64,000 bases of DNA from Phocoena phocoena. Its lineage: Eukaryota; Chordata; Mammalia; Artiodactyla; Phocoenidae. The first letter of the stretch is position 1; each line of letters begins with the position of its first letter. The position numbers and the translations under genes are program-made. This document shows positions 44,961 through 56,578 of this stretch, piece by piece. Where the stretch lies: the NCBI RefSeq assembly GCF_963924675.1, contig NC_089225.1:111800313-111864312 (forward strand). The letters are read 5' to 3'. Under the pieces are notes generated by a model that did not search any database, had not been told where the DNA came from, and saw only the letters and a program-made list of their open reading frames with translations.

Positions 44961-46002
44961 AGGACAGCCTCTCTGTCAGATGCCAGTTCTGGAGTCTGTA
45001 CGGAGTTGGCTGTTCACACATTCTGTGGTTCTGAGCCAGAAGCTTCACTGAAGAAAAATCAAGAAGTGATTCCTGTCGCTGAGATTTCTACTGTCCCCAC
45101 TCACTGGTGGTTCCAGGGCAAGATCTTGTCTGCATTTCACATGTCCTTTCACATCGTGGCTTGTGATGTGGCAGGATTCTAGCAGTACAGCACTGAAGAA
45201 AGAACGGCAAAAAGGCTTGTATGTTCCACTCTGATCCCTTCATTTTACAGAGCAGGAAGCCAGAAAAGTGAGCCCAAACTAACCAGCTGGGACTTAAAAG
45301 GGATGGATATGAATTCCTGTACTTAAGTTTAAAAATTTCAGAACATGTTTGAAATTAGAGGAAACCTGACAACTAGCGTTGTACACGTAGGGGCTGATCT
45401 ACTGGAAAGTTCCAGTAAATGAAAACACCAGAGACCACTTCCCTCCATGTCACATCATAGTAAATTCTCCCACTGAATCATCCAGGAAGGAAACATCTTC
45501 AGTAGCACCCAGTACAAAGCAGGAGAGTCATCCATTATCTGTATCTTGCAGATGTTCCTGTGGTCACTCACACCGATAGCTTGAGATGAAAAGTTGGCCC
45601 TACAAAGCCAGCTGACCTGCAGTCTCTGGATGAGGTCACTCCAACAGGCCCTCGCTGGAAGAACCCCCCAGACCATCTACATCTGCGCTTGAACTGACTG
45701 AGGCTCACTCACTTTAGCAACGTAATCTAGGCCACTCTCTCCATAGTGTTTCATCTCACTTTCCTTTTTAAGCCTCCATAGCAGATAGAAGAGGGCTCTA
45801 CACACAGTAAACACTCAAAGCTATGCTTCTACTCAACTGTAAAATGAGACTGATAACATCTGTATCTGTATCACCAACCTCACCAGGTTATCAGGGGGCA
45901 CAAAGGACAGATACTGCTGGGAGTCTTCGCAAACATGGACGTTCTCCAAAAGGTATATTCAGCCCTTTCTGAAATGTATAACACCTCAAATAGGTTGGAA
46001 GT
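44961..46002. other. Mostly unassigned, with MIR-like scraps
   Basis: Short MIR-like phrases occur at 45235-45330 (antisense: 'CCCTTCATTTTACAGAGCAGGAAGCC') and 45835-45910 (sense: 'CTGTAAAATGAGACTGATAACATC'). The rest is unrecognised. No exon supported. Confidence 0.4.
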
Positions 46003-46499
46003 AAGTTTCTAGTTGACTGAATTTGGGGGTTAATCAAATATTCTTTTTGTTTCAACCTATGTGGATGGACCTAGAGTCTGTCATACAGAGTGAAGTAAGT
46101 CAGAAAGAGAAAAACAAATATCGTCTATTAATGCAAATATGTGGAATCCAGAAAAATGGTACAGATGAACCTATTTCCAGGGCAGTAATAGAGATGCAGA
46201 CATGGAGAATGGACATGTGGACACAGTGGGGGAAGGGGAGGAGGGGATGAATTGGGAGATTGGGATTGACATAAATACACTACCATGTGTAAAATAGATA
46301 GCTAGTGGGAACCTGTTGTATAGCACAGGGAGCTCAGCTCAGTGCTCTGTGATGACCTAGATGGGTGGGATGGAGAGGTGGGAAGGAGGTCCAAGAGGGA
46401 GGGGATATATGTATACATATAGCTGATTCACTTTGTTGTAGAGCAGAAACTGACACAACACTGTAAAGCAATTATACTCCAATAAGAAAAAAGTTTCTA
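46003..46499 (+). mobile_element. L1 3' fragment (ORF2 end plus 3' UTR) with 9-bp TSD
   Basis: L1 homology starts at about 46050 ('TTTCAACCTATGTGGATGGACCTAGAGTCTGTCATACAGAGTGAAGTAAGTCAGAAAGAGAAAAAC'), the last codons of ORF2. It runs through the 3' UTR to 'CAATTATACTCCAATAAG' and an A tail. AAGTTTCTA occurs at 46003-46011 and 46491-46499 as the likely target duplication. The 38 bp at 46012-46049 are neither flank nor contiguous L1 and may be filler or a 5' inversion. Confidence 0.9.
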
Positions 46500-48209
46500 A
46501 AATGTTTGTCCATGTTCATTCTTTAGTAACACCATCCAGGAGGCAAATTTTAGCCCCCTTGGCTGAGGAGTACAGAGTCAGGGGTGAAAGGTTGGAGGTG
46601 AACAGAAAGGATATTGGCCCCATTAGTATGTATGTTTCATTTCTAACCAATTTCCTGGCTGAGACAAGCTCCATGAAGACAGCAGTCATGTCTGCCTTGT
46701 TCACAACAGGATCCTTAGTAACCAAAAAAGCATCTTACCTTCAGGAGGTGCACAATAGATATTTGTTACATGAAGAAGTTCCTGATATTAATCTTGTTTT
46801 TATTTCTTTTTCTTCCAAAGAGACAATAATTAATAAGATTGATGTTCTAATTGGTTGAAATAATTTAGGGTGTTACCATCTTCACAGAATAATAATTATC
46901 TTCAAATGGAAAATCAGAATGCTTAGAGAATGACCACTGATTGTTCTGTCTACATGTAATCAAAGTGTTAAGTGAATTAAGAACTTTCTAAAGCAACAGT
47001 TCTAATGTCTATCCTCCTGGTGGCAAAGCCCAGAGGCTCTCAATGGTTTGGGGTAGGACATAGGGTCCTGCAGGAGAGAGTAGGCAGAAGGATGAACATC
47101 AAGGAGATGGGTCAGGTTAATTATGAAGACTAGAAAAGTCCAGGACAAAAGAGGTTCCTCGGCAAGAAAAATTCTAGAGACCTAGACAAACGTGTCTACA
47201 TCTCCTAATATCGTACAGACAAAATCACGATGAAATTACTGTAACTTTGAAACAACTTGAACCAAACAACAAAAATCTAGCCCTAAGTGTGCACGTGAAA
47301 GGGTGCTGCCTTAGCTTCAGAGTTACTTCAATTTCCTTTTATTAACAAAGGTTCAGTGTAAAATGTAATGTCATTTTTCTCCCAAAAGGATCTGACTCGA
47401 TGGTAAGCAGTGATGGAGGTGGTAAGGCAGTGCATGAGTCTTTGACACTTGCCCTGGGGAGTAAATTGAATAGAACTGGAGGCCTCTGTGACCACAGCCC
47501 AGGCAGAAACTCAGCCACTTCTCGATGGTAGGACTTCTCAAAAACAGGCCGGTTTGTGGGAGATGATCCCAGGAAAAGTGTTCCTAGTTCATTGACCTCA
47601 GTTTGGAAATCACTCATGTCTCGTCTCAAAGACAAAGGAGCCCACACACAGGGACATGGATGATAGGATTTACAAATCCAACCACAATTTAAATGCCAAA
47701 AGCTTTCTAGATCTGCAGTTTCAGTTATGTCTACAGGGATAATCATATATTAATGTGTGGAGCAGTGCATACCTTTGTGAAAAACACTTACTAGAGAAAT
47801 GTTTGCAAGGGGAAATGGGGAGGGGACAAGAGGAGGCTGGGGAGCCATCAGACCACGAGGAATGTTTAATCTTTTGTCAAGGAAAGAGGGCAGGAATGGA
47901 GGCCAGTGGAATAGTCAGAGACTGCAGTGCAGCTCAAGAAAGTTTGGTAAGGCCAATGGGGAGTTCCTGGGCCAAAATCAGCTTTCAGAAGAGTCAATCT
48001 CTCCTGGAACAGCATGCCTTAGAGTTCCTGCTCTGCCCACTTATGGAGAAGCATGGTTTCAGTAGGAACATGGTGTAGATTTCAGAGTGCAACAGCTAGG
48101 GCATCAGTTCACTAAGGTCCCCATCTTTGGAGATCTAAGAGGTACATTTTCAGTCTCCACAGCCTGCAGGTCCTAAGGGAGACATCCATACTAGCTCAAG
48201 ACCCTACCT
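46500..48209. other. Unassigned stretch
   Basis: 1.7 kb with no repeat I can name. Open frames up to 134 codons (47342-47746, minus) have no recognisable domain. Confidence 0.4.
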
Positions 48210-48430
48210 TAGAACTCCCATACCACCCAACACTCTTTCTTTATACCGCTCATTAGATATTTAATTGTTTACTTGTTTTAATATCTGTCTGCCCAGTCAG
48301 ACTGTAAGTTCCATGAGGGCAAGAATTACATCTGTTTGTTCTCTGGTAAATTCTCAGCACCCAGTAGAGAATCTGGACTAAGACCTCCTCAATAAAGCTC
48401 TACCTTTTAATGAGTGAATAAATGGACAAT
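48210..48430 (+). mobile_element. L2 LINE 3' end
   Basis: 'CAGTCAGACTGTAAGTTCCATGAGGGCAAGAATTACATCTGTTTGTTCTCTGGTAAATTCTCAGCACCCAGTAGAGAATCTGG' ending in 'GAGTGAATAAATGG' is a typical L2 terminal region. Confidence 0.75.
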
Positions 48431-48444
48431 CCAAACACAACCAT

Positions 48445-48687
48445 AAAGAAAACAAATATCTGGGCTTCCCTGGTGGCGCAGTGGTTGAGTCTGCCTGCCG
48501 ATGCAGAGGACGCGGGTTCGTGCCCCAGTCCGGGAAGATCCCACATGCTGTGGAGCGGCTGGGCCCGTGGGCCATGGCCGCTGAGCCTGCACGTCCGGAG
48601 CCTGTGCTCTGCAGCAGGAGAGGCCACAACAGTGACAGGCCCACATACTGCAAAAAAAAAAAAAAAAAAAAAAGAATACAAACATCT
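48445..48687 (+). mobile_element. Young CHR SINE with 17-bp TSD
   Basis: The body at 48462-48670 starts GGGCTTCCCTGGTGGCGCAG. Four bases of the usual 'GAGAGTC' are missing in the head, and the A tail is about 22 nt. Target duplications AAAGAAAACAAATATCT (48445-48461) and AAAGAATACAAACATCT (48671-48687) differ at two positions, a rough measure of age. Confidence 0.94.
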
Positions 48688-49449
48688 CATAGGAATCCAG
48701 ATCCCTGAAGTGCAGGCAGGACTCACAGATTTGACCAAGACAAGATTCAGGACTTTGTTGGATTTAGGACAACTCCAGGGACTTGATCAAGCTGCTTCTT
48801 TGGCCTCTCAGTAGCAGAAGTCTACTCCACTCCTCCGTTTCTGCTTCTCTTTTGGGTGTGTTCTCTTCTCATGGTTAACTTGTGAATTACCAAAATTTCT
48901 CAATTTAAATTCTGAGAGAAATGAGATGCTGCTTCAGCTTAGGATGGAGAAAGTAGGAAAGAGCACCAATCCCACCCTAACAACAAGAAAAGCCAGATAA
49001 ATTACAAAGTCATAAACATCCTTCAACCAATCAGAGGGCTGAGGTTGCAGGGAAATCAAGTGGCCTAAAATCCAAGGAAAAATTGGTCCCCCCATAAAAG
49101 AAGCAGAATGCAAACATGGGAGGAAGACATTCCAGGTACCATACAAGCAGATAAGAGGTATTCAGATAAATTTTGTAACACTTTTCTAGAGCAAAGTGTG
49201 GGGTGTGACAGTTAGGAGCTCCTGAGATTTCCAGATAAAAAGGGAGGTTGCCACCGTCAATGCTCTTATCCATGGACCTCCACCTGGTGTTCATTACTGA
49301 AACTGGGGGTGGAGGTGCATTACATCAACCACCCTGGGCTGATTCAGAACTGAAGGAAGGACTAGAACATGGTACAAAAATTTTAAACCACTGTGGAAAG
49401 GGCAGAAACCACTGTCACCCTCAGGGCATAAGTAAAGACCCATTGTACC
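48688..49449. other. Unassigned stretch grading into HAL1
   Basis: No exon recognised. From about 49.25 kb the sequence may already be the 5' part of the HAL1/L1M element that becomes recognisable further on. Confidence 0.35.
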
Positions 49450-50281
49450 TCTTGGAAGAGTAAGAAGAAATCCCTCTGTCCATGGGGAAGGTACAGAAAG
49501 AGTCATGGCCCAGAATTCTATACCAATGTCATTAGATGTCTCCTGCTATTGGAGAAAGGGACAGGATACTAAAAAATTTGGCTGCCATGAGGAGAAGAAG
49601 GACCACTGAGAAATACCCACCCCTAATACACACAGGGTCTGCTTAAGACTAAGCCTGGACCAGGACAACAAAGAACTCCCATCATCTCCCCCACCAAGCT
49701 AGAAACCACCAAGAAATGAGAAATCACAGTCTACAGCTTAGAGAAGGGCAAGGCCATGGACAGAGAGCCTGTCAAAGGATCAGTCTCACAGAGAAGGCTG
49801 AAAGCAGAGCAGGGATGTTGAGAAACACCCTTGAGCCCCACCTCTAAGCACAAAGGAATATTAGAGGAATTTGAAGCAGGAGGCTCACTGAAGGTAACCC
49901 TAGCAACAGCAAAGTCAAACTGTAGTTCAACTCCTGGCTAGACAGACTCAACTCCCAAACTAGTAACCTATCTAAAGAAAAGGTATGCCCATTTCCAGGA
50001 ATAAATAGTATTGACTCCACACTTCTCTGTTTTATGCATGATATCTGGCATTTGATCAAAAATTACGAGATATAGATAAAAAAGCAAGACATAAACAACC
50101 CACCACCAAGAGACAAAATAATCAATAGAACCAGATTCAGAGATAACCCAGATGTTAAAACTATCAGGGAATTTAAAATAACTATGATTAACATATGAAA
50201 GGCTCTAGTGGAAAAAGTAGGCAGTATGCATGAGCAGATGAGCAATTTCAACAGAGAGATAGAAACTATAAAGAGTCAAAT
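49450..50281 (+). mobile_element. Old HAL1/L1M element, 5' part
   Basis: Phrases match HAL1/L1M 5' regions: 'GAAGGTAACCCTAGCAACAGC', 'CTAACTAGTAACC'-like, 'CCATTTCCAGGAATAAATAGTATTGACTCC' and 'CAGATTCAGAGATAACCCAGATGTTAAAACTATCAGGGAATTTAAAATAACTATGATTAAC'. The ORF1 start follows: 'CAATTTCAACAGAGAGATAGAAACTATAAAGAGTCAAATGAAAATGCT'. It is interrupted at 50291 by an L1 3' end and at 50603 by a near full-length L1, and resumes at 56579. Confidence 0.75.
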
Positions 50282-50527
50282 GAAAATGCTTGAGAGGGAG
50301 GGTGGGACAGATTAGGAGTACGGGATTAACAGATACAAACTAGTATACATCAAATAGATAAGCAACAAGGATTTACTGTATAGCACAGGGAATTATATTC
50401 AAAATCTTGTAATAACCTATAATGGAATATAATCTGAAAAAAAACTGAATCACTATGCTGTACACCTGAAACTAACAAAATATTGTAAACCAACTCATCT
50501 TCCATTTTTTTAAGAAAAGAAAATGCT
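50282..50527 (+). mobile_element. 5'-truncated L1 3' end with 9-bp TSD, inside HAL1
   Basis: The body at 50291-50518 carries 'CAAATAGATAAGCAACAAGGATTTACTGTATAGCACAGGGAATTATATTC' and 'GAATCACTATGCTGTACACCTGAAACTAACAAAATATTGTAAACCAAC'. The target duplication GAAAATGCT is at 50282-50290 and 50519-50527. The HAL1 ORF1 reads across the site. Like the copies at 4362 and 63353, it lacks the 'GGGTGGGAGGGAG' purine block, so it represents a different, older 3' UTR type. Confidence 0.9.
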
Positions 50528-50602
50528 GGAAACAAAATTTTAATTGAAGAAAGTTTCCACAGGCTCTTCACTAGACTCAACACAACTAATGGAGGAAGAC
50601 TT
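50528..50602 (+). mobile_element. HAL1/L1M ORF1 remnant between two L1 insertions
   Basis: 'AAATGCTGGAAACAAAATTTTAATTGAAG..TCTTCACTAGACTCAACACAACTAATGGAGGAAGA' continues the ORF1 coiled-coil coding region of the host HAL1/L1M before the young L1 begins. Confidence 0.65.
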
Positions 50603-51242
50603 TCAAGATGGCGGAGGAGTAAGACATGGAGATCAGCTTCCTCCCCACAAATACATCAAAAAAACACCTACATGTGGAACAACTCCTACAGAACACCTAC
50701 TGAATGCTGGCAGAAGAACTCAGACTTCCCAAAAGGCAAGAAGCTCCCTGGCTGACAGGGTCTTGGTGCTCTGGCCGGGTGTCAGGTCTGAGCCTCTGAG
50801 GTGGGAGAGCCAAATTCAGGACATTGGACCACCAGAGACCTCCTGACCCCACATAATATCAATTGACAAGAGCTCTCCCAGAGATCTCTGTCTCAATGTT
50901 AAGGTCCAGCTCCACACAATGACCAGCAAGCTCCAGTGCTGGACACCCCATGCCAAACAACTAGCCAGACAGGAACACAACCCCACCCATTAGCAGAGAG
51001 GCTGCCTAAAATCATACTAAGTTCAAAGATACCCCAAAACACACCACTGTATGCAATCCTGCCCACCAGAAAGATAAGATCGAGCCTCATCCACCAGAAC
51101 ACAGGCACCAGTCTCATCCACCAGGAAGCCTACACAACCCACTGAACCAAGCTTAGCCATTGGGGGCAGACACCAAAAACAATGGGAAGTATGAACCTGC
51201 AGCCTGTGAAAAGGACACCCCAAACACAGTAAGTTAAGCAAA

Positions 51243-52110
51243 ATGAGAAGACAGAGAAATATGCAGCAGATGAAGGAGCAAAGTAGAAACCCACCAGACC
51301 AAAAAAATGAAGAGGAAATAGGCAATCTACCTGAAAAAGAATTCAGAGTAATGAGAGTAAAGATGATCCAAAATCTTGGAAATAGAATGGAGAAAATACA
51401 AGAAACGTTTAACAAGGACCTAGAAGAACTAAAGAGCAAACAAACAATGATGAGCAACACAAGAAATGAAATTAAAATTTCTCTAGAAGGAATCAATAGC
51501 ATAATAACTGAGGCAGAAGAACAGATAAGTGAACTGGAAGATAAAATAGTGGAAATAAGTACTGCAGAGCAGAAAAAAGAAAAAAGAATGAAAAGAATTG
51601 AGGGCAGTCTCAGAGACCTCTGGGACAACATTAAACCCACCAACATTCGAATTATAGGGGTCCTAGAAGAAGAAGACAAAAAAAAAAGGGACTGAGAAAA
51701 TGTTTGAAGAGATTATAGTTGAAAACTTCCCTAATATGGGAAAGGAAATAGTCAATCAAGGAAGCGCAGAGAATCCCAATCAGGATAAATCCAAGGAGAA
51801 ACAGACCAAGACACATATTAATCAAATATCAAAAATTAAATACAAAGAAAAAATATTAAAGGCAGCAAGGGAAAAGCAACAAATAATATACAAGGGAATC
51901 GCCATAAGGTTAACAGCTGATTTTTCAGTAGAAACTCTGCAAGCCAGAAGGGAGTGGCAGGACATATTTAAAGTGATGGAAGGGAAAAATCTACAACCAA
52001 TATTACTCAACCCAGCAGAATCACATTCAGATTCAAAGGAGGAATTAAAACCTTTACAGTAAAGAAAAAGATAAGAGAATTCAGCACCATCAAACCAGCT
52101 TTACAACACA
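51243..52110 (+). pseudogene. L1 ORF1 (RNA-binding chaperone) pseudogene
   Basis: ORF1p is the trimeric RNA-binding protein of L1 ribonucleoprotein particles. The first segment (51243-51695, 150 codons) has a Lys/Glu-rich N-terminus, a heptad-like coiled coil (about residues 40-115) and the start of the RRM domain (IRIIGVLEEE). A frameshift in an A run at 51678-51686 puts the rest in another frame (51700-52062). That part contains the C-terminal domain landmarks KILKAAREK and ETLQARREWQDIFKV. A second frameshift near 52020 moves the final residues again ('REFS..KPALQHMLKELL'). Start codon chosen by position of ORF1 and the coiled coil. Confidence 0.9.
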
Positions 52111-52175
52111 TGCTAAAGGAACTTCTCTAGGCAGGAAACACAGGAGAAGGAAAAGACCTACAATAACAAACACAA

Positions 52176-55100
52176 AACAATTAAGAAAAGGTAATAGTAA
52201 CATACATATCTATAATTACCTTAAATGTAAATAGATTAAATGCTCCAACCAAAAGACATAGACTGGCTGAATGGATACAAAAACAAGACCCATATATAAG
52301 CCATCTACAAGAGACCCGCTTCAGACCTAGGGGCACATACGGACTGAAAGTGAGGGGATGGAAAAAGATATGCCATGCAAATGGAAACCAAAAGAAAGCT
52401 GGAATAGCAATTCTCATATCAGACAAAATAGACTTTAAAATAAAGACTATTACAACAGACAAAGAAGTACACTACATAGTGATCAAGGGATCAATCTAAG
52501 AAGACATAACAATTGTAAATATTTATGCATCCAACATAGGAGCACCTCAACACATAAGGCAAACGCTAACAGCCATAAAAGGGGAAATCGACAGTAACAC
52601 AATCATAGTAAGGGACTTTAACACCAGACTTTCACCAATGGACAGATCAACCAAAATGAAAATAGATAAGGAAACACAAGCTTTAAATGATACATTAAAC
52701 AAGATGGTCTTATGATATTTATAGGACATTTCATCCAAAAACAACGGAATACACTTGCTTCTCAAGTGCTCATGGAACATTCTCCAGGATAGGTCATATC
52801 TTGGATCACAAATCAAGCATTGGTAAATTTAAGAAAATTGAAATCATATCAAGTATCTTTTCTGACTACAACACTATGAGACTAGATATCAATTACAGAA
52901 AAAAACTGTAGAGGTTCTCGGGCTTCCCTGGTGGCGCAGTGGTTGGGAGTCCGCCTGCCGATGCAGGGGACACGGGTTCGTGCCCCGGTCCGGGAAGATC
53001 CCACATGCCACGGAGCGGCTGGGCCCGTGAGCCATGGCCGCTGAGCCTGCGCGTCCGGAGCCTGTGCCCCGCAACGGGAGAGGCCACAGCGATGAGAGGC
53101 CTGTGTACCGCAAAAAAAAAAAAACTGTAGAAAATACAAACACATGGAAGCTAAACAATACGCTACTAAATAACCAAGAGATCACTGAAGAAATCAAAGA
53201 GGAAAGCAAAAAATACCTAGGAACAAATGACAATGAAAACAGGACAGCCCAAAACCTATGGGATGCAGCAAAAGCAGTTCTAAGAGGGAAGTTTATAGCA
53301 ATACAATCCTACCTCAAGAAACAAGAAAAATCCCAAGTAAACAACCTAACCTTACACCTAAAGCAATTAGAGAAAGAAGAACAAAAATCTCCAAAGTTAG
53401 CAGAAGGAAAGAAATCATAAACATCAGAGCAGAAATAAATGAAAAAGAAATGAAGGGAGCAATAACAAACATCAATAAAACTAAAAGCTGGTTCTTTGAG
53501 AAGATAAACAAAATTGATAAAACATTAGCCAGACTCATCAAGAAAAAAAGGGAGAAGACTGAAATCAACAGAATTAGAATTGAAAAAGGAGAAGTAACAA
53601 CTGACACTGCAGAAATACAAAGGATCATGAGAGATTACTACAAGCAACTATATGCCAATAAAATGGACAACCTGGAAGAAATGGACAAATTCTTAGAAAA
53701 GCAAGACCTTCTGAGACTGAACCAGGAAGAAATAGAAAATATAAACAGACCAATCACAAGCGCTGAAATTGAAACTGTGATTAGAACTCTTCTAACATAC
53801 AAAAGCCCAGGACCAGATGGCTTCACAGGCGAATTCTCTCAAACATTTAGAGAAGAGCTAATATCTATCCTTCTCAAACTCTTCCAAAATATAGCAGAGG
53901 GAGGAACACTCCCAAACTCATTCTATGAGGCCACCATCACCCTGATACCAGACAAAGATGTCTCAAAAAAAGCAAACTACATAGATGAGCATAGATGCAA
54001 AAATCCTCAACCAGATACTAGCAAACAGAATCCAACAGCACATTAAAAGGATCATACACCATGATCAAGTGGGGTTTAACCCAGGAATGCAAGAATTCTT
54101 CAATATATGCGAATCAATCAATGTGAGACACCGTGTTAACAAATTGAAGGAGAAAAACCATATGATCATCTCAATAGATGCAGAAAAAGCTTTCAACAAA
54201 ATTCAACACCCATTTATGATAAAAAAAAAAACCTCTCCAGAAAGTAGGCATTGAGGGAATTACCTCAACATAATAAAGGCCATATATGACAAACCCACAG
54301 CCAGCATTGTTCTCAGTGTTGAAAAACTGAAACCATTTACTCTATGATCAGGAACAACACAAGGTTGCCCACTCTCACCACTATTATTCAACATAGTTTT
54401 GGAATTTTTAGCCACAGCAATCAGAGAAGAAAAATAAATAAAAGGAATCCAAATCAGAAAAGAAGAAGTAATGCTGTCACTGTTTGGAGATGACATACTA
54501 TACATAGAGACTCCTAAAGATGCTACCAAAAAACTACTAGAGCTAATCAATGAACTTGGTAAAGTAGCAGGATACAAAATTAATGCACAGAAATCTCTTG
54601 CATTCCTATACACAATGATGAAAAATCTGAAAGAAAAGTTAAGGAAACATCCTATTTTCCATTGCAACAAAAATAATAAAATAACTAGGAATACACCTAC
54701 CTAAAGAGACAAAAGATGTGAATGCAGAAAATTATAAGACACTGATGAAAGAAATTAAAGATGATACAAACAGATGGAGAGATATATCATGTTCTTGGAT
54801 TGGAAGAATCAGCATTGTGAAAATGACTATACTCCCCAAAGCAATCTACAGATTAAATGCAATCCCTTTCAAACTACCAATGGCATATTTCACAGAACTA
54901 GAACAAAAAATTTCACAGTTTGTATGGAAACAGAAAAGGTCCTGAATAGCCAAAACAATCTTGAGAAAGAAAAACAGAGCTGGAGGAATCAGGCTCCCTG
55001 ACTTAAGACTATACTACAAAGCTACAGTAATCAAGACAGTATGGCATGGTACTGGCACAAAAACAGAAATATAGATCAATGGAACAACTAGAAAGCCCAG

Positions 55101-56188
55101 ATATAAACCCATGCACATATGGTCACCTTATCTTTGATAAAGAAGACAAGAATATACAATAGATAAAAGACAGCCACTTCAATAGTGGTGCTGGGAAAAA
55201 TGGAAAGCTACATGTAAAAGAGTGACATTAGAACACTCCCTAACACCATACACAAACATAAACTCAAAATGGATTAAAGACCTAAATGTAAGGCCAGACA
55301 CTATAAAACTCTTAGAGGAAAACATAGGCAGAACACTCTATGACATAAATGACAGAAAGATCCTTTTTGACCCACTTCCTAGAGAAATGGAAATAAACAC
55401 AAAAATAAACAAATGGGGCCTAATGAAACTTAAAAGCTTTTGCACAGCAAAGGAAACCATAAACAAGATGAAAAGACAACCCTCAGAATAGGAGAAAATA
55501 TTTGTCAATGAAGCAACTGACAAAGGATTTAATCTCCAAAATATACAAGCAGCTCAATATCAAAAATCAAACAATCCAAAAAAGGGAAGAGACCTAAATA
55601 GACATTTCTCCAGAGAAGATATACAGATTGCCAACAAACATATGAAAGGATGCTCAACATCACTAATCATTAGAGAAATGCAAATCAAAACTACAATGAG
55701 GTATCACCTCACACCAGTCAGAATGGCCATCAAAAAATCTGTAGACAATAAACGCTGGCGAGGGTGTGGAGAAAAGGGAACCCTCTTGCACTGTTGGTGG
55801 GAATGTAAATTGATACAGCCACTATGGAGAACACTATGGAGGTTCCTTAAAAAACTACAAATAGAACTACCATATGACCTAGCAATCCCACTACTGGGCA
55901 TACACCTTGAGAAAACCATAATTCAAAAAGAGTCATATACCACAGTGTTCATTGCAGTGCCATTTACAATAGCCAGGACATGGAAGCAACCTAAGTGTCC
56001 ATCAACAGATGAATGGATAAAGAAGATGTGGCACATATATACAATGGAATACTACTCAGCCATAAAAAGGAACAAAACTGAGTTATTTGCAGTGAGGTGG
56101 ATGGGCCTAGAGTCTGTCATACAGAATGAAATAAGTCAGAAAGAGAAAAACAAATACTGTATGCTAACACATATATATGGAATCTAAA
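52176..56188 (+). pseudogene. L1 ORF2 (endonuclease / reverse transcriptase) pseudogene
   Basis: ORF2p nicks target DNA and primes reverse transcription there. The usual start ATG is missing: coding similarity begins without Met at about 52186 and reaches ITLNVNRLNAPTKRHRLAEW. The endonuclease keeps QET and DFNT motifs, but the terminal SDH motif reads SDYN (52862-52873 region), so a catalytic His is replaced by Tyr. Stops include TAA at 52497-52499. A CHR SINE splits the frame at 52920. RT landmarks are [11 protein letters not shown], a deletion before the ..IDAKILN segment, [11 protein letters not shown], and FGDD in place of FADD (54485-54496 region). The C-terminus (55642-56187) is open, with the Cys-rich segment [12 protein letters not shown] and the typical ..THIYGI end. 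Confidence 0.9.
52901..53131 (+). mobile_element. Young CHR SINE inserted in L1 ORF2, 12-bp TSD
   Basis: The body at 52920-53119 starts GGGCTTCCCTGGTGGCGCAG with an intact B box and A tail. The duplication AAAAACTGTAGA is at 52901-52912 and 53120-53131. Seven extra bases (GGTTCTC, 52913-52919) sit between the left duplication and the SINE head and are probably untemplated. The insertion falls just after the endonuclease domain of ORF2. Confidence 0.95.
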
Positions 56189-56578
56189 AAAACAACAACA
56201 AAGGTTATGATGAACCTAGGGGCAGAACAGGAATAAAGATGCAGACGTAGAGAATGGACTTGAGGACACAGGGAGGGGGAAGGGTAACCTGGGACAAAGT
56301 GACAGAGTGGCATTGACATATATACACTACCAAATGTAAAATAGATAGCTAGTGGGAACCAACCACACAGCACAGGGATATCAGCTCAGGGTTTTGTGAC
56401 CACCTAGAGGGGTGGGATAGGGAAGGTGGGACGGAGACTCAAGAGGGAGGGGATATGGGGATATATGTATGTATATGTATAGCTGACTCACTTTGTGGTA
56501 CAGCAGCATCTAACACAACCATGTAAAGCAATTATACTCCAATAAAGATGTTAAAAATAAATAAATAAAATAAAATAC
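56189..56578 (+). promoter_or_regulatory. L1 3' UTR with purine-rich tract and poly(A) signal
   Basis: It contains a G-rich purine stretch ('GGGGTGGGATAGGGAAGGTGGGACGGAGACTCAAGAGGGAGGGG', 56409-56453), typical of L1 3' UTRs, then 'CAATTATACTCCAATAAAG'. AATAAA at about 56541 is the polyadenylation signal. The tail is (AAATA)-type. The truncated copies at 22944 and 46012 derive from the same 3' UTR type. Confidence 0.8.

Larger units (their letters stand above)
50603..56578 (+). mobile_element. Near full-length L1 retrotransposon, disabled, carrying a SINE
   Basis: The element starts at 'TTTCAAGATGGCGGAGGAGTAAGAC' and ends in 3' UTR with AATAAA and an A-rich (AAATA)n tail. All regions are present in order: 5' UTR (to 51242), ORF1, ORF2 with endonuclease, reverse transcriptase and C-terminal Cys-rich region, and 3' UTR (from about 56189). 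Both ORFs carry frameshifts, stops and a CHR SINE at 52920. Without the SINE the length is about 5.77 kb, close to intact L1. No convincing target duplication is visible at the ends. It can no longer retrotranspose by itself. Confidence 0.93.
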
